This document shows positions 1 to 7,652 of a stretch of 17,043 bases of DNA, piece by piece; within the stretch, counting starts at the first letter, position 1; each line of letters opens with the position of its first letter. The stretch covers positions 1 to 17,043 of the forward strand of contig QMWE01000008.1 of the NCBI GenBank assembly GCA_003661465.1. The letters are read 5' to 3'. Below the pieces are notes generated by a model. That model saw nothing but the letters and a program-made list of their open reading frames with translations. It was not told where the DNA came from and made no database searches. The stretch is from Hadesarchaea archaeon. GTDB lineage: Archaea > Hadarchaeota > Hadarchaeia > Hadarchaeales > Hadarchaeaceae. A program made the position numbers and the translations under genes.

Positions 1-595
1 ATCCTCCAAAAATTCTGAAGAATACAATCCCCACGGTTCCGATGATCGATGTAGTTCCTCCAAGTATCCCGATCACGATAGCAGAGATAACAGCTACCGT
101 GGTGGAAGCGATTGCGTCATCCCATCCCACCAACGTCAGCAGGGCATTTGTCAGCGGCCCCCGTGAGCGATATTCATGTAGAACGCCCACGGTGGCCACA
201 GGGTCTGTTGCGGCGGCCATAGCTCCGAAAATTAGACCCAGTGTCAGATCACCGCTGAACAGCGTTACGCCTATTATCACAGCTAATGTTGCACACATGG
301 ACTCCGCAAAAAGCATTCCGATGACCGACCGCCCTAGTTGTCTTATCAATGAGAAAGTGAGTTGGGCCCCGATCACGAACGCTACGAGGGCTAAGGTGAG
401 ATGAGTCCATCCACCCCATAAAGATGAAAATCCATCCGAAAATTCGAATTTTTCGACAATCCCTAGTAGTGGACCTAACAGAAAGCCTATGGCGATATAT
501 CCAACGATCGATGTGAGTTTGAGTGTGCGCGTGATTTTACCTGCGATAACACCTAGGGCAAGTACTAGACCGCCGAATAACAAGAGGTCCATCAT
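1..595 (-). CDS. Cation/proton antiporter, CPA superfamily (C-terminus cut by window edge)
   Basis: The reverse strand reads as one open, strongly hydrophobic protein of 198 residues running off the window edge, so only the N-terminal half is present. It begins MMDLLLFGG and has repeated membrane segments. It carries an ATDPVATVGVL stretch followed by GPLTNALLTLVGWDDAIAS. The ATDPVA element resembles CPA1 exchangers, while the WDDA element (paired acidic residues in a membrane helix) resembles CPA2/COG0475-type Na+/H+ antiporters, where the acidic residues bind the ion. The ATG at 593-595 has an AGGTGA ribosome binding site at 602-607, which overlaps the stop codon of the upstream CBS-domain gene, so the two are probably cotranscribed and coupled. 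Likely role: Na+ or K+ exchange for protons across the cytoplasmic membrane. The exact ion is not readable. Confidence 0.85.
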   Translation of the reverse strand, partial: MMDLLLFGGLVLALGVIAGKITRTLKLTSIVGYIAIGFLLGPLLGIVEKFEFSDGFSSLWGGWTHLTLALVAFVIGAQLTFSLIRQLGRSVIGMLFAESMCATLAVIIGVTLFSGDLTLGLIFGAMAAATDPVATVGVLHEYRSRGPLTNALLTLVGWDDAIASTTVAVISAIVIGILGGTTSIIGTVGIVFFRIFGG

Positions 596-605
596 CTATT
601 TTCAC

Positions 606-1076
606 CTATTTCGCCAATTTCAAAATAGAAACAATTATGTCGTGAATGCTCACAGCCCCAATAACACGGTCCTGTTCGGTTACCGGGAGATGCCTGAACT
701 TATGAGTTACCATGGTGTCCAAAGCCTCTCGAACGGTGTTTTCCCCATGAACGGTGAGGGGATGACGGCTCATGATTTCCTCAACTGTCCTAGCGACGAT
801 CTTCTTCATCTCATCCATTAACCGTGTCCCAATGAACATGTGACCTGAGGGTCTTTTCAGAGCATGTAGTATGTCACTTTCCGTCACAATGCCCAGCAAC
901 TGCCTATCATCTCCCACAATCAGCATGTAGTCCTCTTTTTGAGTCCTAAGTTTCTTCAGCATATCAAGAACGAGAGTTTTAGGTTTACATATCGGGGGGT
1001 TTTTAGCCATAACCTCTTTTACCTTCATATCCATGAGCAGCTCTAAGTCAAAGCGATTTTTGGGCATGTTGACCAT
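606..1076 (-). CDS. CBS-domain pair protein
   Basis: This 156-residue protein consists almost entirely of two CBS motifs, roughly residues 15-75 (VKEVMAKNPP to VTESDILHAL) and 95-155 (VEEIMSRHPL to VSIHDIIVSI). Tandem CBS motifs form a Bateman module that binds adenine nucleotides or related ligands and usually regulates a partner. No catalytic domain is attached. The gene directly precedes the antiporter and its stop codon overlaps that gene's ribosome binding site, so an inferred job is nucleotide-dependent control of the antiporter. A TATA-like element about 23 bases upstream of the ATG suggests a leaderless or nearly leaderless transcript. An internal ATG at 1065-1067 (MPKN) is an alternative start. 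Confidence 0.88.
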   Translation of the reverse strand: MVNMPKNRFDLELLMDMKVKEVMAKNPPICKPKTLVLDMLKKLRTQKEDYMLIVGDDRQLLGIVTESDILHALKRPSGHMFIGTRLMDEMKKIVARTVEEIMSRHPLTVHGENTVREALDTMVTHKFRHLPVTEQDRVIGAVSIHDIIVSILKLAK

Positions 1077-1092
1077 TATTTACTGGCCGATG

Positions 1093-1104
1093 TTTAAATA
1101 AAAA
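1093..1104 (-). promoter_or_regulatory. TATA box of CBS/antiporter operon
   Basis: On the minus strand this reads TTTTTATTTAAA, a good archaeal TATA element. Its centre lies about 23 bases from the CBS gene ATG, so transcription should begin at or next to the start codon (leaderless). Confidence 0.5.
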
Positions 1105-1198
1105 TTGGTCACCGTGAGTTGCCGCAGATCGGATCACTCTTTCGGTGATACCATATTTTATTGTACATCTGAAGATAATACGATTTGTGGAGTCAGCC

Positions 1199-2392
1199 AT
1201 GTTTGAGGAGATATTCGAGGAGGAACTGAATAGAGAATCAGTCTTTCGAGACGCTAGTAAACTCTCTCCAGATTACGTGCCTCGCGTTCTTGTACATCGG
1301 GAGGACGAATTTCGTCAACTTACTAGGATCTTCAGGCCGGTTATAGAAAATAGAATGAGTCAACGAGTACTGATAGCAGGTAGCGTTGGAGTTGGGAAGA
1401 CAGTGCTCGCCCGACGTTTTGGGGAGGAATTAGAAACTAGGGCCAAGGGACGCGGTCTTAATTTGACCTACCTGCATCTCAATTGCCGAAAGGACAAAAC
1501 TCCTTATTCCGTGATAGCTAAGATATTGCAGCACTACAATCCGAGATGGCCGTATCATGGACTCGGCCCCGAGAAGCTTCTGGATGATGTGGTCTCCTAC
1601 ATGAACGCTCATGATGTTTATCTCACCCTGACGCTAGATGAACTCGATTACTTTATTCAATTGAATGGCCCAGACTTGCTTTACACTCTTACTCGTGTTA
1701 CAGAGGAATCCGGGGCTCCTAACCGCATAAGCATCATCGCGATAGCACGAGACAAAAATTTCCTCCGGTTTCTAGATGCCGCGACTCAGAGTACTTTCAT
1801 GCATAATGTTTTGATGCTAGATCGATACACAGCACCCCAGCTGAGAGATATACTTAGCCAAAGAGTTGGAGAAGCTTTCAAATCAGGCACAGTTGAAGAG
1901 GACACTATAGATTTGATAGCCGAGATAGCCTCTAAGTGGGGCGACGCTCGATTCGCACTTGAACTCCTGTGGCGCGCTGGAATGATAGCCGACGGAGAAA
2001 GAAAGAATACGGTGATTCCGGATCATGTCAGACAAGCCAAGGCTGAGGTACACCCCGAGGTCAAACGTGAGGTTCTTCGTGAACTTCATCCTCACGAAAA
2101 GATGGTGCTGCTTGCCATAGTTCGAAAATTCATGGCCTCCAAAAGGGCGTATGTATCGTCCGACGATGTGGAGAAAGGTTATCACGTAGTTTGTGAAGAA
2201 TATCACGAGAAGCCTCGGTTGTACACCCAGTTCTGGGAATATGTCAAGAGGATAGAGGGGCTTGGATTAATCGATTTAAAACCTCCGAAATCAAGGCGGA
2301 TGGGCAGACATTTCAGGATTAGCCTTCAGGAGGTTCCAGTCTCTTGGTTGGAAAAAGAATTGGAGAAGTTGTTGGAGGGCAGAAAGACATAG
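1199..2392 (+). CDS. Orc1/Cdc6 family replication initiator
   Basis: AAA+ protein of 397 residues counted from the ATG at 1199. Walker A is GSVGVGKT (61-68), Walker B is LTLDELD (about 144-150), and the sensor II region is GDARFALELLWRAG. A C-terminal winged-helix region starts near HEKMVLLAIVRKF. These are the hallmarks of archaeal Orc1/Cdc6, which binds origin DNA, melts it and loads the MCM helicase. The open frame extends to an ATG at 1145, but those 18 extra residues are unlike the family. The start at 1199 has GGAG at 1189-1192 and a TATA-like element at about 1152-1161. Archaea often carry several paralogues and some are not initiators, so origin activity here is only inferred. The tRNA gene follows 41 bases after the stop. 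Confidence 0.92.
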   Translation: MFEEIFEEELNRESVFRDASKLSPDYVPRVLVHREDEFRQLTRIFRPVIENRMSQRVLIAGSVGVGKTVLARRFGEELETRAKGRGLNLTYLHLNCRKDKTPYSVIAKILQHYNPRWPYHGLGPEKLLDDVVSYMNAHDVYLTLTLDELDYFIQLNGPDLLYTLTRVTEESGAPNRISIIAIARDKNFLRFLDAATQSTFMHNVLMLDRYTAPQLRDILSQRVGEAFKSGTVEEDTIDLIAEIASKWGDARFALELLWRAGMIADGERKNTVIPDHVRQAKAEVHPEVKREVLRELHPHEKMVLLAIVRKFMASKRAYVSSDDVEKGYHVVCEEYHEKPRLYTQFWEYVKRIEGLGLIDLKPPKSRRMGRHFRISLQEVPVSWLEKELEKLLEGRKT

Positions 2393-2433
2393 AAAGTTTT
2401 CAAAGTTTTTTACCGATTACATCAAATTTTCTC

Positions 2434-2511
2434 GGGGTCGTGGGGTAGCCTGGTCTATCCTGCCGGCTTCGGGAGCCGGTGACCCGAGTTCAAATCTCGG
2501 CGACCCCACCA
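2434..2511 (+). tRNA. tRNA-Pro (anticodon CGG), CCA encoded
   Basis: All four arms can be drawn. The acceptor GGGGTCG (2434-2440) pairs with CGACCCC (2501-2507). The anticodon stem CCGGC/GCCGG (2463-2467/2475-2479) closes a loop with anticodon CGG at 2470-2472, followed by G37. The T stem CCGAG/CTCGG (2484-2488/2496-2500) closes the loop TTCAAAT. The discriminator is A2508 and CCA is genome-encoded at 2509-2511. No intron is seen. A T-rich TATA-like element (about 2405-2412) lies some 25 bases upstream. The 3' part overlaps, in antisense, the last codons of the beta-propeller gene that ends at 2490. Confidence 0.96.
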
Positions 2512-3749
2512 CTTTTCTTTGCGATAACGGATCTAGGTTTTCTATCCAGCCACCACATGCAAAAAAACAGAAGGAGTGCTATGGTCAGATAAACAACACC
2601 TTTCCAGCTGGTTTCTCCGGGAAGCGAGCCCCAGCTTCCGAAGCAATAAAGTTCTCCATCGCTCGTGCCGATGAAAATTTTTTCATAAGCGATGGCAGGA
2701 GAGGAGTTGCCGGTTGCTCCAATTTGGTGTTTCCAGGTAACTTCTCCACTTTCAGCGTTCAGGACGTAGATGTGCCCGTCCTGTGATGTGGCAATGACCC
2801 TGTTGTTTGAAAGGGCAGGCGAGGATTTTATTTGTCCATCAGTGGCGTAGCTCCACTTTAGTGCTCCATTTTCGCTGTACAAAGTGTAAATCAAGGAATC
2901 ATACGAACCAAAACAGATGATACTGTTGGCATAACTAGGGGAAGATTCTATCCTGCCACCAGCCTTGAATGTCCAGAGTTCGGCGCCCGTGGTTTCGTCC
3001 AGCGAATATATTAGACCGTTGCTGCAACCCACATAAATTCGTCCTCCCCCGACAGTTGGAGACGAAAGTGTTCCGCAGTTGTCGAGTATTTTGGACCAGA
3101 CCACTGAGCCGTTTCCTATCCTGATGGCGTACACGGTACCCCCCGAGGTTCCAAAGAAGAGTATCCCATTGTCCAAAGCTGGGGATGCGGTGATTTCGTT
3201 TCCGAAGTTTTTCTTCCAGATCAGCTTCCCGTTCATAGCATCAAGAGCATAGATATCATCATCTGAAGCAATGTAAACAGCGTCGTTAGTTACTACGGGC
3301 GAGGAGCGAATGATGTTCCCAGTAGTATAGCTCCAGATTTTTTCACCAGTTGTGGCATTCAGGCAGTAAAGGTTATCTCCGGATCCGAAGTATACACGTT
3401 CGTTTGAGATGGTGGGCGACGAGACCTTCTCCTTTGTACCAAATCTCCAAAGCTCCTTTCCGTTGAACACAGATATTGCGTGGAGAGTCCCCTTGTCGGT
3501 TCCAACAAAGATCGAGTAATCTTGTATCGCCAGTGAGGAAAGAGTTCCGTCCACATGCGAAATCCATGCAATTTCCCCGTCTTCTGGCAATAACGAATCA
3601 GCAAACCCGGTGTGTTGGTTATCATGTTTAAGCGTGGGCCACTCCTGCATCTGAACATGTCCAATCAGCAAGACCACAACGAACACGAGAAGTGCAGTCC
3701 GCATCTCATCCCAGTCAGATATATACAATGGACTAAAATTAATGCTCAT
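2490..3749 (-). CDS. Membrane-anchored PQQ-like beta-propeller protein
   Basis: The protein has about eight repeats of the PQQ-propeller type, recognisable by W motifs such as GKELWRF, GEKIWSY, GKLIWKK, GAELWTF, GALKWSY and GEVTWKH, each followed by SSP and VYxGS/T-like strands. That fits an eight-bladed PQQ/pyrrolo-quinoline-type (BamB/WD-like) propeller with no visible catalytic domain. A hydrophobic segment near the N-terminus (MRTALLVFVVVLLIGHV) is a signal peptide or anchor. A C-terminal segment (VVYLTIALLLFFCMWWL) followed by RKPR is a second anchor with an inside tail, so the propeller should face outside. The first ATG (3747-3749) overlaps the stop of the upstream FAD gene as ATGA, implying coupling. 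The ATG at 3702-3704 would give a cleaner signal peptide. The ligand is unknown. Confidence 0.85.
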   Translation of the reverse strand: MSINFSPLYISDWDEMRTALLVFVVVLLIGHVQMQEWPTLKHDNQHTGFADSLLPEDGEIAWISHVDGTLSSLAIQDYSIFVGTDKGTLHAISVFNGKELWRFGTKEKVSSPTISNERVYFGSGDNLYCLNATTGEKIWSYTTGNIIRSSPVVTNDAVYIASDDDIYALDAMNGKLIWKKNFGNEITASPALDNGILFFGTSGGTVYAIRIGNGSVVWSKILDNCGTLSSPTVGGGRIYVGCSNGLIYSLDETTGAELWTFKAGGRIESSPSYANSIICFGSYDSLIYTLYSENGALKWSYATDGQIKSSPALSNNRVIATSQDGHIYVLNAESGEVTWKHQIGATGNSSPAIAYEKIFIGTSDGELYCFGSWGSLPGETSWKGVVYLTIALLLFFCMWWLDRKPRSVIAKKSGGVAEI

Positions 3750-5113
3750 GATCCATTGATTTTTGCCATGACCCCTCTGCCGGCGAGTATCCCAGTGGCC
3801 GCGGCTGTGACAATTCCTCTCGAGATACCAGCGCCATCCCCAGCTACGAAGATGTTGGGCACATTTGTCTCCATGTTTTGATCGACTTTTATTTTCATAG
3901 CGTAGAACTTTACCTCAGGCGCGTAAAGCAGAGTAGAGTTCGAGGTGATACCGGGGACCACCTCGTTCAAACGATCCATACTTTCTAGGATATCCGTCAC
4001 TATTCTCCCAGGGAGTGCCATTGAGATGTCCCCTGGAGTAACACTTTTGAGAGTTGGGCTTACTCCACCACCGTTTACACGTTCCCAAGTCGAGCGTCTT
4101 CCAGCATAAAGATCTCCAAGGCGCTGGAGCACGGGTCGTCCGCCTCCTATGGTCGTAGCTAGCCCTGCGATTGAACTACCGTATGCAGTGGTGTTTGAAA
4201 CCGGGTGTGTCAGTTCTATGCGTACGAGCAGAGCAAAATTGGTGTTTGGAGATTTTTTTCTTAAGAGGGAGTGTCCGTTGACCCCAACGTAACTATCGTA
4301 CCTCTCCTCCATCACCCAACCTCCCGGATTAGTGCAGAAAGTTCTCACAAAATCCCCAAATGTCCTTGTCCTGATGTGAAACTTTGGATCGTAGTTGGCT
4401 TGGACGACCGGCTCGTAGACATGAGCTGGTACCTCAACACGTACTCCAATATCCACAGGACCATGAGCAAGTTTTATCCCTAAATTTCGTGCTTGGGTAG
4501 CAAACCACTCAGCGCCAGCCCTCCCTGGAGCGACAATGATATACTTAGTGCGTATCTTTCTTCCACGTACTTCGATCCATTTTTTCCCGATCCGTTCCAC
4601 TTTGGAGTTGAGCATGAAATTTACTCCCCTACTTTCAAGCTCACGCTTAAAGGAGGCGATCACGTTGGGCAAATATTCGCTTCCGATATGGCGCTGTGGG
4701 ATCGGGATAAATTTGATCCCAGCCGATGCGGCTGTTTTGGAAAGGTCTTCAATTTTTTTCTGATTTGTCCCGCAGATATTTTTTGGCGCTCCATGTTTCA
4801 CGAAAAGTTTATCGACCTCCTCAACCAGAGCCTTCGCTTCTGCGACATTTCCCGTTATTTTACTTAGGTCTCCCCCGACGTCGTGACGAAGGTTCAGCGT
4901 GCCGCTGGACATTCCCCCAGCTCCACCGAGCCCACACATGATGTTACATGGTTTACACCTCACGCATATTCCGGTCTTGATCGCTGGACAGACACGTTTT
5001 TTTATATCGTGTCCCCAGTCCACGACGGTCACAGACAAGCTGGAATTTTTGGAAAGTTCATAGGCTGCGAAAAGTCCAGCCGGGCCAGCTCCGATGATGG
5101 TCACGTCGGGCAA
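3746..5113 (-). CDS. FAD-dependent oxidoreductase, COG2509-type
   Basis: This 455-residue protein starts with a Rossmann FAD-binding motif (TIIGAGPAGLFAAYEL, GAGPAG at 8-13) and ends with a second FAD-contact motif, AGDGAGISRGI (424-434). Between residues 42 and 60 lies a cysteine-rich stretch (C42, C50, C53, C56, C60) running into GLGGAGGMSSG, characteristic of the uncharacterised COG2509 dehydrogenases of archaea and bacteria. The cysteines could hold a metal or Fe-S cluster or be redox active; this is not settled. The start codon is TTG at 5111-5113, supported by GGAGG with a 6-base spacer. A TATA-like element lies around 5143-5153. The stop overlaps the start of the beta-propeller gene by 4 bases. 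The substrate cannot be read from sequence. Confidence 0.88.
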   Translation of the reverse strand: MPDVTIIGAGPAGLFAAYELSKNSSLSVTVVDWGHDIKKRVCPAIKTGICVRCKPCNIMCGLGGAGGMSSGTLNLRHDVGGDLSKITGNVAEAKALVEEVDKLFVKHGAPKNICGTNQKKIEDLSKTAASAGIKFIPIPQRHIGSEYLPNVIASFKRELESRGVNFMLNSKVERIGKKWIEVRGRKIRTKYIIVAPGRAGAEWFATQARNLGIKLAHGPVDIGVRVEVPAHVYEPVVQANYDPKFHIRTRTFGDFVRTFCTNPGGWVMEERYDSYVGVNGHSLLRKKSPNTNFALLVRIELTHPVSNTTAYGSSIAGLATTIGGGRPVLQRLGDLYAGRRSTWERVNGGGVSPTLKSVTPGDISMALPGRIVTDILESMDRLNEVVPGITSNSTLLYAPEVKFYAMKIKVDQNMETNVPNIFVAGDGAGISRGIVTAAATGILAGRGVMAKINGS

Positions 5114-5189
5114 AACGGTCCTCCGAGCCTAACGTTTTTCTATCACATAAAAAAACCTTTAGACAGTCTGTTTTACTCGGTAATATTGT

Positions 5190-5963
5190 CTATTTGCTCA
5201 AGTTTGCGAGTTTTCCGAGGAATGTTCCGTCGAGCAGATATGCTTCGGCTTCCTCGAGTTCCACTGCGCCAGCCTTGAAGATAGGACCTATATATTCTTC
5301 CGGTAGTTCCCGGTTCATAATGGCGCCACCAACGAGCTTACTAAACGCTGGCATCACAAGTAGTTTCGGTGAGTCTTCGCCCTGTGGTCGAAGTTTTTTT
5401 GGAAATTTTTTCACATTGAGCCCTGCCCTGATCCAGACGGGTTCAATAACTTTCCCGCCGAATTTGTCTCTTAGCTCGATGACGGGATGATTGTGTCCCA
5501 TTACAATTATCTGTGTGTCTAAAAGATCTGGAGAAGGCCAAGTGTGTCCGTGCATTAGCCCTATGCGTTTTCGTTTTCCAAGCACTATGCCTCTCGCGTC
5601 GTGAACTGTAACGTTTTTGGATATCATTCCCTCTATCCCACCATCATGATTTCCACGGACTATATCCACGCGAGCTAGTTGTGTGAGTTCTTCGAAAAAT
5701 TGCGGAAGTTCTCGCCATTCGCGCCAGCTAGCTATTGGTATGTTGTGTTTGACGTCCCCTAAAAAGATCAATCGGTTGACTTGGTGTTTGTTCATCAATC
5801 TGACGAGTTCTTCCTTTGCTCGAGGGATTTGGCTGGGCAGTGCCATGCCCCTTTTCGTTAACTCGCTTTCTATGCCTAGATGTAAATCGGCAACTACAAG
5901 TACGCGCTCACCTTTGGTCTTCACCAATAGTGCTGGAGATCCACAAATTGGAATGGCATTCAT
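5190..5963 (-). CDS. Calcineurin-like metallophosphoesterase, COG1407-type
   Basis: This 257-residue protein carries the complete set of metallophosphoesterase motifs: DLHLG (26-30), GDVKH (69-73), GNHD (104-107), HGH (138-140) and GHNHP (156-160). These residues coordinate the two catalytic metals. The family is the archaeal ICC-like/COG1407 group, in some genomes linked to Lhr-type DNA helicases. No helicase is present here. The ATG at 5961-5963 is preceded by a TATA-like TTAAAATATAT about 30 bases upstream on the minus strand, giving a short leader. It may act on nucleic acids or nucleotides, but the substrate is unknown. Confidence 0.9.
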   Translation of the reverse strand: MNAIPICGSPALLVKTKGERVLVVADLHLGIESELTKRGMALPSQIPRAKEELVRLMNKHQVNRLIFLGDVKHNIPIASWREWRELPQFFEELTQLARVDIVRGNHDGGIEGMISKNVTVHDARGIVLGKRKRIGLMHGHTWPSPDLLDTQIIVMGHNHPVIELRDKFGGKVIEPVWIRAGLNVKKFPKKLRPQGEDSPKLLVMPAFSKLVGGAIMNRELPEEYIGPIFKAGAVELEEAEAYLLDGTFLGKLANLSK

Positions 5964-6034
5964 TCGGCAGATATTGGGGACCTGATCGGATATATTTTAA
6001 GTGACTCTCAAATCGCGGCAATAATTCAAGCCGA

Positions 6035-6229
6035 TCAGATATATCCTAGGATGATCAGCAACCCGTAGATCACCATTCCCACACCTGCTACTTTAACAAG
6101 CCATTTCACCGCTCCGGCGAAGAAAAAGAGCAGTGCTCCAAGCACGATAAGTACCACAGGACTGGCGTTTTTTAGGGCCTCGGATATGTTCGTAACGATT
6201 TCAGGCGTCATCGTCAAGGTTTCCAACAT
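6035..6229 (-). CDS. Small two-helix membrane protein, unknown function
   Basis: A 64-residue protein not recognised as any known family. A polar N-terminus (about 20 residues) precedes two hydrophobic helices at roughly 23-41 (SPVVLIVLGALLFFFAGAV) and 46-63 (KVAGVGMVIYGLLIILGYI), joined by a short KWLVK turn, which suggests a membrane hairpin. The gene is supported by a GGGATGA ribosome binding site upstream of the ATG at 6227-6229 and a TATA-like TGTATTTTTATC on the minus strand around 6261-6272. It has its own promoter next to the structured non-coding region and could be regulated together with it, but that is inference. Confidence 0.6.
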   Translation of the reverse strand: MLETLTMTPEIVTNISEALKNASPVVLIVLGALLFFFAGAVKWLVKVAGVGMVIYGLLIILGYI

Positions 6230-6280
6230 TTTTTCATCCCATATTTGGGTTGCATTGGAAGATAAAAATACATTGGGTAC

Positions 6281-6585
6281 TGGTCTCAGTTTTTAACTTC
6301 TGTGGTTGAAAGTCCCCCTCCGAAGGTCGAGAGATGAAAGCCGTTTTTTCCGTTTATGAGGAACCTCTGCAAGTGTATGTCGAGTAGAGAAGGGTAACCC
6401 CGAATTTACGCCTGTGGAGACCAAGACTTCCGCAACTGCCAAGAGAGATGGGATCGAGTCCGGTGGGCGGAAGCGGGAGCTGTAATACTCAAAAAGGAAA
6501 AGCTTCCGCGAAACGCGCTCCGAGCAGAGGCGGTGAGGAGGTAACGTGAAGGAAAAGCGGAAGCCCCTTGCGCACGCGAGGGGAG
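6281..6585 (+). ncRNA. Candidate structured RNA, unknown family
   Basis: This gene-free stretch holds dense complementary segments. A long-range helix pairs TGGTCTC (6281-6287) with GAGACCA (6417-6423). Inside it, CTCTGC (6365-6370) pairs with GTAGAG (6384-6389). A 12-bp helix with an AA bulge pairs CTTCCGC-AA-CTGCC (6427-6440) with GGTGG-GCGGAAG (6462-6473). GCTTCCGC (6502-6509) pairs with GCGGAAGC (6557-6564) and encloses CGCG+CTCC (6514-6521) paired with GGAG (6537-6540) and CGTG (6545-6548). A GC-rich hairpin closes the 3' side (6564-6571/6576-6583, loop GCAC). Unpaired parts are purine-rich (GAAA, GTAA, AAGGAAAA), which favours the plus strand. It does not fit RNase P, SRP RNA or a complete group II intron. 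Ends, strand and existence of the transcript are inferred. Confidence 0.5.
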
Positions 6586-6589
6586 GGGG

Positions 6590-7630
6590 TCACATCCGAA
6601 ATCTCAGCAGAGCCGCGAGACCTCCCAAAGCCAAGAGTTGTCTTCCGGCGTCGTGTTCCGTGCTGATGATCACCACATCGCCTCTTGTCTTCCTTACCTC
6701 TTCGAGAATGGCTTCTACTTGGCCAGATCTGAGAAGCTTATCTGACACTAGCAATTTTTTTATGGACCCAATCGAGGCCGCACGTTTGACCTCGTCTTTT
6801 CCGTACGTAGCGAGGCCGGATCTGGCTATTTCCGACATGAGTTTTTCCACGAGCAGTGTTTCGTACGACAGTCGATCCTCCTTGGAGACACGTTCTACCG
6901 TCCCACGTCTTACTATCTCGTAGAGTCCGGCCCTACCACCAGAACTGACGCTGTCCATCTCCATTTTTTGATAGAGTTCTGGAAATTTCTCTTGTAAAAA
7001 TTCGGCAAATCTCTCTTTTACAAAGCCAGGGCCAGCCACGATCAACTTTTGAATCCCCTCTCGGAAGATTACCTCATTTATCGCTTTAACCAACTTGAAA
7101 AATTCCTCTTTTTCGTCAGAACTTTTTACCGCATACCGCTTTCCCCTTCCATGAAAAAAGATGGTTCCTAGTTCCTCCAAGCCGTACTGACGGACAAGTG
7201 CGAGTTCTGCAGAAGAATCGTCTAGAGCGACAAGCAATACGCGTGGCTTCTTGCTCGATCGAACAGCTTCCTTAATGCGATGGATGAGATGTGGTTTCCA
7301 CTCTTTTATCACGGTTAGGATGGATCCGAGCCCCAAATTGAACGAGTGGTGTCTTCCAATATCCTCACCATCGACGATTATTCCGAGTATTTTTAACCGA
7401 TTTGCATGTTTGTAAAACTCTACTTTCTCCACCCTCAGTGATAGGGTAACACGTCGTTTCTCAAGACGTTCTGGTCTGGTTTTGTCGCTTTTTTTCCGTT
7501 CTCTTCTCCAAGTTGATGAGACGACGATATCTCCAGGTTCCACAATGTGCTGCAGGTGCCAGAGATCATCCAAGCTCTCGGCTACCAGTTTAATTTTTCC
7601 GTGTTTCATGTCTCGGAGTAGAACTCGCAT
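6590..7630 (-). CDS. pelA: mRNA surveillance / ribosome rescue protein Pelota (Dom34)
   Basis: From the ATG at 7628-7630 the protein has 346 residues and begins MRVLLRDMKHGKIKLVAES, the usual Pelota opening. The N-terminal Sm-like domain (about 1-130) is followed by the central eRF1-like domain without a GGQ motif, and then the C-terminal eRF1 domain 3 (ATYGKDEVKRAASIGSIKKLLVSD through DVVIISTEHDAGRQLLALGG). Archaeal Pelota works with aEF1A/ABCE1 to split stalled ribosomes. The frame is open to an ATG at 7672, which would overlap the upstream ATPase gene by 20 bases. Family alignment favours the internal start, and no strong ribosome binding site distinguishes them. It is probably cotranscribed with the ATPase gene. 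Confidence 0.94.
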   Translation of the reverse strand: MRVLLRDMKHGKIKLVAESLDDLWHLQHIVEPGDIVVSSTWRRERKKSDKTRPERLEKRRVTLSLRVEKVEFYKHANRLKILGIIVDGEDIGRHHSFNLGLGSILTVIKEWKPHLIHRIKEAVRSSKKPRVLLVALDDSSAELALVRQYGLEELGTIFFHGRGKRYAVKSSDEKEEFFKLVKAINEVIFREGIQKLIVAGPGFVKERFAEFLQEKFPELYQKMEMDSVSSGGRAGLYEIVRRGTVERVSKEDRLSYETLLVEKLMSEIARSGLATYGKDEVKRAASIGSIKKLLVSDKLLRSGQVEAILEEVRKTRGDVVIISTEHDAGRQLLALGGLAALLRFRM

Positions 7631-7652
7631 AGTCAACTCTCGCGTTCTAGTT

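Noticed and set aside
42..404. Plus-strand open frame of 120 codons
   Set aside because: It is the antisense shadow of the antiporter, whose reverse-strand translation has clear transporter motifs.
5984..6044. Near-identical 12-mers GATCGGATATAT (5984-5995) and GATCAGATATAT (6033-6044)
   Set aside because: One is part of a TATA region and the other is the end of the small membrane protein gene. Two A/T-rich copies do not make a repeat family.
6281..6585. Identity as RNase P RNA, SRP RNA or a group II intron
   Set aside because: TTGAAAGTCC and GAGGTAACGTGAAGG recall RNase P, but no CR-V (CGGCTTA-like) partner is visible. No SRP helix 8 signature is present. A group II domain V hairpin and reverse transcriptase are absent.
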